NCBI GenBank assembly: GCA_023434665.1
Contig: JAEYSM010000079.1
Location: 1 to 6,409, forward strand
DNA: 6,409 nucleotides
DNA from: Bacteroidota bacterium
Lineage (GTDB): Bacteria; Bacteroidota; Bacteroidia; Bacteroidales; Lentimicrobiaceae
Reading direction: 5' to 3'
In this document: positions 1 to 5,650 of the stretch, piece by piece
Layout: the number at the start of each line of letters is the position of its first letter
Position numbering within the stretch: position 1 is the first letter of the stretch
Made by a program: the position numbers and the translations under genes
The notes under the pieces: model-generated
What the model was told of the DNA's origin: nothing
The model's input: the letters and a program-made list of their open reading frames with translations, nothing else
Database searches by the model: none

Positions 1-1503
1 GAAATTTTCAAAAAAGTGATATCCCATGCTAAAGAGTATGGGTTTGTTTTTCAAAGCAGTGAAATTTATGACGGCTTAAGTGCTGTTTATGACTATGGTC
101 AGAATGGTGTTGAGCTTAAGAATAATATCAAGCAGTATTGGTGGAACGCAATGGTTCGGTATCACGAAAATATTGTCGGTATTGATTCAGCCATTTTTAT
201 GCATCCAACTATATGGAAAGCATCAGGGCATGTGGATGCATTCAACGACCCGATGATCGATAATAAGGATTCAAAAAAACGCTATCGTGCTGATGTGCTT
301 GTAGAGGATTATGTTGCCAAAATTGAAGAAAAGATTAATAAGGAGGTTGAGAAGGCAGCTAAGCGTTTTGGTGACTCTTTTAACGAACAGCAGTTCAGAG
401 AGACAAATCAGCGAGTTCTGGATAACCAAAAGAAAATTGATGAAGCTAAGAACCGGTTATATACAGCTTTAGACTCAAATGATCTGGATGCCGTAAAAAA
501 ACTGATAGAAGATCTTGAAATTGTATGCCCGGTTTCAGGTACCCGAAACTGGACTGAGGTGAGGCAGTTTAATCTGATGTTCTCAACCAAAATTGGTTCG
601 GTTTCTGACGATTCGAGTGTTATTTATCTCAGACCTGAGACTGCACAGGGAATTTTCGTCAACTTCCTGAATGTAATGAAGACCGGCAGAATGAAGATCC
701 CTTTCGGGATTGCCCAGATAGGCAAGGCTTTCAGAAATGAAATTGTTGCTCGTCAGTTTATTTTCCGTATGCGTGAGTTTGAACAGATGGAAATGCAGTT
801 TTTCGTTAAGCCGGGCACTGAACTCGAATGGTTTGAATATTGGAAGAACGAGCGAATGAAATGGCATCTCTCACTCGGAATAAGTCAGGATAATTATCGG
901 TTTCATGATCACGAAAAGCTTGCACATTATGCTAATGCAGCCGCAGATATAGAGTTTAATTTCCCTATTGGTTTTAAGGAGCTTGAAGGAATCCATTCAC
1001 GTACTGATTTTGATTTAAATGCTCATCAGAATTATTCAGGAAAGAAGTTACAATATTTCGATCCTGAGCTTAATGAAAGTTATGTTCCCTACGTTGTTGA
1101 AACTTCCATTGGGCTCGACAGGACTTTCCTGGCAATTTTAAGTCATGCATATACAGAAGAGAAACTCGATGATGGTTCTGAACGTGTTGTAATGAAAATT
1201 CCCGCCATACTGGCACCGGTGAAACTGGCTGTTTTACCTTTGGTTGCCAAAGATGGTCTGCCTGAAAAAGCTCGTTCGATAATGGATGATTTGAAGATGG
1301 ACTTCATGTGCCAATATGAAGAAAAAGACTCAATTGGGCGCCGTTATCGTCGTCAGGATGCTATAGGTACACCGTATTGTGTTACCATTGATCATCAGAC
1401 TCTTGAAGATGATACAGTTACTATAAGAGAAAGAGATAGCATGAAGCAGGAAAGGATCGCAGTTTCAGCTTTAAAGTCTTTCAATTTCAACCAAAGCTTT
1501 TAA
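1..1503 (+). CDS. glyQS: Glycyl-tRNA synthetase, single-chain alpha2 type (5' end just outside window)
   Basis: Cytoplasmic class II synthetase that charges tRNA-Gly with glycine using ATP. The frame is open from base 1 (it reads EIFKKVISHAKEYG), so the GTG at 16 is an internal Val codon and the true start should lie a few codons upstream. Counting from that Val: the catalytic core opens with SSEIYDGL near 14-21, then the WKASGHVDAF segment (67-76), a long charged helical insertion (about 99-168), RPETAQG (206-212), motif 2 with FRNE (239-242) and REFEQME (253-259), the glycine-pocket segment ELEGIHSRTDFDL (322-334), and motif 3 with its Arg in SIGLDRTF (about 364-371). The anticodon-binding domain runs from about 396 to 485. 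A zinc-type CPxCG seen in some relatives is CPVSG here (171-175), so that knuckle is probably absent. The last dozen residues appear shorter and more divergent than in relatives I recall. Function is secure. Confidence 0.97.
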   Translation, partial: EIFKKVISHAKEYGFVFQSSEIYDGLSAVYDYGQNGVELKNNIKQYWWNAMVRYHENIVGIDSAIFMHPTIWKASGHVDAFNDPMIDNKDSKKRYRADVLVEDYVAKIEEKINKEVEKAAKRFGDSFNEQQFRETNQRVLDNQKKIDEAKNRLYTALDSNDLDAVKKLIEDLEIVCPVSGTRNWTEVRQFNLMFSTKIGSVSDDSSVIYLRPETAQGIFVNFLNVMKTGRMKIPFGIAQIGKAFRNEIVARQFIFRMREFEQMEMQFFVKPGTELEWFEYWKNERMKWHLSLGISQDNYRFHDHEKLAHYANAAADIEFNFPIGFKELEGIHSRTDFDLNAHQNYSGKKLQYFDPELNESYVPYVVETSIGLDRTFLAILSHAYTEEKLDDGSERVVMKIPAILAPVKLAVLPLVAKDGLPEKARSIMDDLKMDFMCQYEEKDSIGRRYRRQDAIGTPYCVTIDHQTLEDDTVTIRERDSMKQERIAVSALKSFNFNQSF

Positions 1504-1526
1504 CTTTCAGCTATCAGGTTCCCATT

Positions 1527-1557
1527 CAAAAGTCAAACGCTAAACGCAAAACTTTTG
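1527..1557 (+). other. Inverted repeat downstream of glyQS (weak hairpin, possible terminator or processing site)
   Basis: CAAAAGT (1527-1533) and ACTTTTG (1551-1557) are perfect reverse complements separated by 17 bases, 24 bases after the synthetase stop codon. The loop contains a tandem hexamer, AAACGC at 1535-1540 and again at 1542-1547. The stem is AT-rich, the loop is large and no T-run follows, so it does not meet the usual description of an intrinsic terminator. Its position between two co-directional genes, just before a candidate promoter, is what makes a transcript-end or processing role conceivable. Confidence 0.3.
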
Positions 1558-1593
1558 TGGACCAAGAGCAAAGAACAGTTTTTAAAATTTCAA

Positions 1594-1601
1594 TACATTT
1601 G
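1594..1601 (+). promoter_or_regulatory. Candidate Bacteroidota -7 promoter element TACATTTG
   Basis: TACATTTG matches the Bacteroidota sigma-ABfr -7 consensus TAnnTTTG exactly. Transcription would start near 1606-1609, leaving a leader of roughly 20-25 bases before the ATG at 1630. I found no good TTTG-type -33 element at the expected 19-21 base spacing: the nearest TTTG, at 1554-1557, is too far upstream. An eight-base match with four fixed T positions in AT-rich DNA can occur by chance, so this is suggestive only. If real, it excludes the TTG at 1555 as start of the downstream gene. Confidence 0.35.
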
Positions 1602-1612
1602 TTTCAACAAAT
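1597..1612. promoter_or_regulatory. Operator-like palindrome ATTTGTT-TC-AACAAAT
   Basis: A perfect 7-base inverted repeat with a 2-base centre, overlapping the TTTG of the candidate -7 element and the predicted transcription start. A two-base loop is too tight for a stable RNA hairpin, so a dimeric DNA-binding protein site is the more natural reading. No regulator gene is nearby and no second copy was noticed in the window. The pattern is AT-rich and may be fortuitous. Confidence 0.25.
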
Positions 1613-1629
1613 CCCAATACCGAAACAAA

Positions 1630-3459
1630 ATGTGGTATAAAAAATTATCCATCTGGTTTTTGATCTTTTATTCAATCCTGACCATTTCCTCCGATTTCAT
1701 TTTAAAGCAAAAGAATTTTATCTCTTTTGATAATTTTGGCTATTACATGCATCTACCGGCCAAATATATTTATAATGATGTTGCATTAAAGACTGACTGG
1801 TACAAAGAAATAAATGAGAAGTACGATGTAACTCCAACTTATTTCCAGATTGCCAAAAGCAAGCATGGCGGTGATATTATGAGGTTTTATAAAGGTATGT
1901 CGTATATATGGACACCTGCCTTTTTTACCGCCCATTTATATGCAAAATCAGCAGGTTATCCCGCGGATGGATTTTCAGCACCATATCAATGGGCATTGAT
2001 CATATTTGGAGGGCTTTGGTGTATAATTGGGTTTATTGCAACCCGTAAAATACTTCTTCGGTTTTTTGATGAAAAAGTAACAACATTGTCGCTTGTAGTT
2101 TTACTATTAGGGACAAATCTGTTATATTTTGTCTCTTGGGGAAATGATGTACCCCATGCTTATATGTTTACCCTTTTTGCACTTGCTATACTCTATACAC
2201 TTAAATGGTATGAAAAGCCGGTGTTTAAAAATGCAGTTATCATGGGGATTATCATGGGGCTAATTCTCTCAATAAGGCCTTCTGACATCTTAATCGCCAT
2301 AATTCCTATATGGTATATATTTTTGTATGTATCTCAAGGGAATGGGAATTTCTTCCATCTCAGGTATGATCTTTTAAAGAAGATACTCCCTCAGGTTGCC
2401 TTAGCTGCCTTTATAGCAGCACTTTTCTTACTTCCTCAAATACTGTACTATAAGAAATTTGGAGGCGAATACTTCCTGAACATCTACAGTGAAGCAGGCG
2501 CATCATTCGACTTTTTTAATCCAAAATTCGCTCATGTACTGTTCAGCTTCAGAAAAGGATGGTTCATTTATTCACCCCTAAGTTTGATTGGCATTGCAGG
2601 ATTAATTTTTACTTATAAAAAACTTAGAGAATACTTTTGGCCAGCGGTTATATATCTGGTTCTTTTTACGTACGTGATTGCTGCTTTCAACAGCTTGGTA
2701 AGTTATGGCTGGAGGGCATTCATTGAATCATACGCAGTTCTTATCATTCCAACAGGTTATTGTGTACAATACATCTCAAAACAAAAGATAATTGTAAAGA
2801 CAGTAGTTTGGCTATTTATCGGATTGTTAACTATTCTCAACCTTCACCAGACCTGGCAGGTAAAATGGGCAATTATTGATGGAAGCCGGATGACCAAAGA
2901 TTATTACTTCAGGATTTTAGGAAAAAATTCTGTTACTGAGGATGATAGAAAATTAATGCTGATTGAAAGGTCAATGACAGCCATTGATATAATGCCCTCC
3001 AACATCAAATTTAACAACCGTATTTTGCACCAAAATAGCTTTGACGATGTAATTATTTCTGATAGTTCGGCACCAAAACCATACAGTGGAACCGGTGTAT
3101 TTGAATTGAATAAAGATGCAATATATGCACCTGATTTCAGGATAGCATATAAGCGATTAACTGATGAATACTATTGCTATGTTAAATCCTCCGTAATGGT
3201 ATATTCTGATGAGCCATATAAAGAGGATGTCCTTATTGTAATAACCACACTTAATAATGAAGGGAACCATATAAAATACCGTGCATCAGGAAAACCTGAA
3301 AAAGAATTTATACCCGGGCAATGGAACAAGTTATCCCTGATTTATCAAACACCAGAAATCTTTACCGGCAAAGAAATTATACATTCCTATGTTTATTACA
3401 CAGGCAAGGATAAAGTGTGGATTGATGATTTTGAAGTTATGACATACACACTCGATTAA
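1630..3459 (+). CDS. Polytopic membrane protein, probable GT-C-type glycosyltransferase with C-terminal beta-domain
   Basis: The chosen start is the ATG at 1630 (609 residues). The frame stays open back to a TTG at 1555, but those 25 extra residues are polar, the TTG lies in a hairpin arm, and the ATG directly precedes the first membrane helix. Residues 6-24 form a signal-anchor helix. A loop follows with FDNFGYY (33-39), whose Asp34 sits where GT-C enzymes carry their catalytic acidic residue. About nine or ten more helices lie between roughly 119 and 405. The segment SYGWRAF (358-364) precedes a late helix, as in related Bacteroidota membrane proteins. Residues from about 406 on are hydrophilic; the last 130 are beta-rich and end with a GQW...DDFEV pattern like jelly-roll carbohydrate-binding modules. 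Family knowledge suggests transfer of a sugar from a polyprenyl-phosphate donor outside the cytoplasmic membrane, but donor and acceptor cannot be told. There is no glycan cluster around it. An unrelated polytopic protein remains possible. Confidence 0.7.
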   Translation: MWYKKLSIWFLIFYSILTISSDFILKQKNFISFDNFGYYMHLPAKYIYNDVALKTDWYKEINEKYDVTPTYFQIAKSKHGGDIMRFYKGMSYIWTPAFFTAHLYAKSAGYPADGFSAPYQWALIIFGGLWCIIGFIATRKILLRFFDEKVTTLSLVVLLLGTNLLYFVSWGNDVPHAYMFTLFALAILYTLKWYEKPVFKNAVIMGIIMGLILSIRPSDILIAIIPIWYIFLYVSQGNGNFFHLRYDLLKKILPQVALAAFIAALFLLPQILYYKKFGGEYFLNIYSEAGASFDFFNPKFAHVLFSFRKGWFIYSPLSLIGIAGLIFTYKKLREYFWPAVIYLVLFTYVIAAFNSLVSYGWRAFIESYAVLIIPTGYCVQYISKQKIIVKTVVWLFIGLLTILNLHQTWQVKWAIIDGSRMTKDYYFRILGKNSVTEDDRKLMLIERSMTAIDIMPSNIKFNNRILHQNSFDDVIISDSSAPKPYSGTGVFELNKDAIYAPDFRIAYKRLTDEYYCYVKSSVMVYSDEPYKEDVLIVITTLNNEGNHIKYRASGKPEKEFIPGQWNKLSLIYQTPEIFTGKEIIHSYVYYTGKDKVWIDDFEVMTYTLD

Positions 3460-3492
3460 ATTCAAAATGAAGGCAACCGAAATACAGAAGTC

Positions 3493-4293
3493 CTATTTTT
3501 TAATCGCCTTATAAAGTAATTCTGCAATATCAAGATTACTTACTTCATCCTCTTTGCCTTTGTATTTGAGCCCGTCAGTCATCATAGTCATACAAAAGGG
3601 GCATGAAGTGGCAATAATATCCGCTTTGGTTTGCAATGCTTCTTCGGTGCGTTCCACATTTACTTCTTTAAAACCGGGTTCTGCTTCTTTAAACATCTGG
3701 GCTCCACCGGCACCACAACATAATGCCTTGCTCCGGTTGCGGGGCATTTCAACATTTGCTAAACCAATTGCTTTATTAATATCCCTGGCAGGCTCATAGA
3801 TATCATTACCACGTCCTAAATAACAGGGATCATGGTAAACCACTGTATTGTCTTTCAGAACTGTCTTATCAATCTTTAGTACGCCTCTATCAACGAGTTG
3901 GTGAAGAAATTGCGTGTGGTGTATTACTTCATAATGTCCGCCCAGATCGGGGTATTCATTCTTGAAAATGTTGAAACAATGTGGGCAGCAAGTGATGATC
4001 TTTTTAACCTGATATTGGTTGAGTATCTCAATTACCCGTAAAGCCTGCATTTGAAACAACATTTCATTGCCGGCTCTCCTGGCAGGGTCACCATTACAGG
4101 TTTCTTCGCTCCCCAGAATGGCAAAATCGATATTGGCATGATTCAGAAGCCGTGCAAAAGCTACAGTTACCTTTTTGTATCTTGCATCAAATGCACCTGC
4201 ACAACCTACCCAAAAAAGATATTCAGGATATTTTCCCGCTGCCGCCAAATCGGCTATTATTGGCACATTATATTGAATTTGCTGTTCCATCAT
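3493..4293 (-). CDS. CCG-domain (Fe-S)-binding protein, HdrB/HdrD-like subunit
   Basis: A soluble cytoplasmic protein of 266 residues with two cysteine-rich CCG (DUF224) repeats, the fold that holds non-cubane iron-sulfur clusters in heterodisulfide reductase HdrB and relatives such as GlcF, GlpC and LutA. Repeat 1 uses Cys31, Cys66 and Cys103-Pro-His-Cys106. Repeat 2 uses Cys157, Cys192-Cys193-Gly and Cys231-Pro-Phe-Cys234. The Cys31-Cys66 and Cys157-Cys192 spacings are identical (34 residues between). In repeat 1 the second Cys of the CCG pair is Asn67 (TCNGDPARR), whereas repeat 2 is complete. No membrane segment is present. The start is a double ATG (4293 and 4290) with no clear Shine-Dalgarno sequence, 6 bases after the stop of the upstream membrane ferredoxin gene. 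It is therefore most likely the catalytic partner of that protein, taking electrons from or giving them to a soluble donor. HdrB, LutA or GlpC-type names would be overprecise. Confidence 0.88.
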   Translation of the reverse strand: MMEQQIQYNVPIIADLAAAGKYPEYLFWVGCAGAFDARYKKVTVAFARLLNHANIDFAILGSEETCNGDPARRAGNEMLFQMQALRVIEILNQYQVKKIITCCPHCFNIFKNEYPDLGGHYEVIHHTQFLHQLVDRGVLKIDKTVLKDNTVVYHDPCYLGRGNDIYEPARDINKAIGLANVEMPRNRSKALCCGAGGAQMFKEAEPGFKEVNVERTEEALQTKADIIATSCPFCMTMMTDGLKYKGKEDEVSNLDIAELLYKAIKK

Positions 4294-4299
4294 TTTAAG

Positions 4300-5592
4300 T
4301 TATTTATTCAAATCATTCAACCAGTTTAATCTATCCTCAGGTGGATATTGCCATGGTGCTCCGTTGTTTTCGATATTAGCGAACATGGCATTCAAACCTG
4401 CCGGTGCAGAAGATTCCTCAAGCACTAAGAACCTGCGCATGTCGAGTATCAGAGAAGGATGATTGATATTAACCGGGCATTCCTTTGCACAGGCATTGCA
4501 GGTTGTGCATGCCCATAGTTCTTCGGCAGTTACATAATTGTGTAGCAATGATTTACCATCTTCGAAATTTGGCCCTGTTTTGTGCCTTCCGTCCGCATAT
4601 TCTTTCATCCTTGCCCGCAGATCGACAAATATCTTTCGGGGTGAAAGCTTTTTACCGGTGATATTGGCGGGACAGTTGTCGGTACATCTACCACACTCCG
4701 TACAGGCTAATGAATCGAGGTAGTTTTTCCATGTTACATCAGTAACTTCCTTCACTCCGTATCTGTCAGCTGCAGGTTCAGAGGGCGCTTCGGCTGTTTC
4801 GGGGTATAACATGTACTTTATTTCAGCTGTGACTGAGGGCATATTCTGCAAATATCCCAGCGGCTGTATCCTGCTCAGATAAACATTGGGTATGGATGTG
4901 AAAACATGAAAATGTTTTGAATATGGCAGGATGTTAGCGAATATAAATATCAATAGAATATGGCACCACCAGCTAACATTGTGTATAAAGTGCAGTTCAT
5001 AAATACTGAGTCCATTCACCAAATAAGGGGCTATGAAGGCACTTATCGGGTAATGTCCTGCATATTCCATTTTGTGGATCTGGTAGTAGCTGATATTCAA
5101 ACCGGCCAGCGATACCATCAGCAACAGAATGATGGTAAGCGCTATCAAAGCATCGTACTTTGACTTTGGCTCCATCTCAATTCCGTAAAAACGTTTAATT
5201 CGCAAGAATAATCTGCGGCCTGTAAAGATGAGAATGCTCAGGATGATCACATAGGCCATGATATCACCTGAAGCGGTGACAAAGTCATAGAACCATCCTG
5301 TGGAAGACATAATCCTTTCAGTACCGGCCAGTCCATCAATAACCATCTCGATACTCCCGAGCGTAATAACTATAAAACCCCAGAACACCAGTGCATGAAA
5401 AACACCGGCTATAGGATATCTGAATATTTTTGTCTGCGCAATGGCCACCCGAAGCATGATTACGATCCTCTTTCCCCAGTCGGATATCTTTTCGGGACGG
5501 GTAAGTGAAAAATTAAACCAGAGTTTTCGCATGCTGTAGGCAAAAACCCCCAGTGTAACTAATAACGTGATTAAGAAGATGATTTGATTCAT
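4300..5592 (-). CDS. Membrane-anchored dicluster [4Fe-4S] ferredoxin with NarI/HdrE-like cytochrome b domain
   Basis: A 430-residue electron-transfer protein of the cytoplasmic membrane. The N-terminal half has about five helices (roughly 2-21, 62-85, 106-128, 146-167 and 197-224) resembling the gamma subunit of nitrate reductase and HdrE, which bind heme b and contact the quinone pool. Candidate heme or quinone-site histidines are His66, His201, His204, His211, His227 and His229, several inside the stretch LHFIHNVSWWCH and PYSKHFH. The cytoplasmic C-terminal half has two cubane motifs: Cys297, 300, 303, 307 (CTECGRCTDNCP) and Cys362, 365, 368, 372 (CTTCNACAKECP). The CCG protein follows after 6 bases, and the pair equals a split version of single-chain membrane HdrDE-like or EtfAB:menaquinone oxidoreductases. 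The ATG at 5592 leads straight into the first helix. The electron donor is unknown; ETF, lactate or another flavoprotein are guesses. Confidence 0.9.
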   Translation of the reverse strand: MNQIIFLITLLVTLGVFAYSMRKLWFNFSLTRPEKISDWGKRIVIMLRVAIAQTKIFRYPIAGVFHALVFWGFIVITLGSIEMVIDGLAGTERIMSSTGWFYDFVTASGDIMAYVIILSILIFTGRRLFLRIKRFYGIEMEPKSKYDALIALTIILLLMVSLAGLNISYYQIHKMEYAGHYPISAFIAPYLVNGLSIYELHFIHNVSWWCHILLIFIFANILPYSKHFHVFTSIPNVYLSRIQPLGYLQNMPSVTAEIKYMLYPETAEAPSEPAADRYGVKEVTDVTWKNYLDSLACTECGRCTDNCPANITGKKLSPRKIFVDLRARMKEYADGRHKTGPNFEDGKSLLHNYVTAEELWACTTCNACAKECPVNINHPSLILDMRRFLVLEESSAPAGLNAMFANIENNGAPWQYPPEDRLNWLNDLNK

Positions 5593-5650
5593 AATAGCTT
5601 TTTGTTATCACGATTCATAAAAGGTCCCGGGTATTTGCTTAATAAAATCT

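Noticed and set aside
16..18. GTG at 16 as the start of glycyl-tRNA synthetase
   Set aside because: The frame continues to base 1 with residues (EIFKK) that fit the conserved N-terminus of the family, so the gene starts outside the window.
408..867. Two minus-strand open frames inside glyQS
   Set aside because: They lie opposite conserved synthetase motifs, have no recognisable features and are shadow frames.
1555..1629. TTG at 1555 as start of the GT-C-like protein, adding 25 N-terminal residues
   Set aside because: The added residues are polar with no domain match, the TTG lies in a hairpin arm upstream of the candidate promoter, and the ATG at 1630 sits directly before the signal-anchor helix.
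3460..3492. Bidirectional terminator between the convergent genes
   Set aside because: The 33-base gap has no convincing stem; only a 4-base TTCA/TGAA pairing and a nearby T-rich stretch inside the neighbouring gene were found.
3554..5163. Plus-strand open frames at 3554-3799, 4051-4329, 4538-4723 and 4960-5163
   Set aside because: All are antisense to the two iron-sulfur genes, whose cysteine motifs and helices clearly define the coding strand.
5621..5632. CCCGGG palindrome in the 58-base gap as a regulatory site
   Set aside because: The symmetry does not extend beyond six bases, which is expected by chance.
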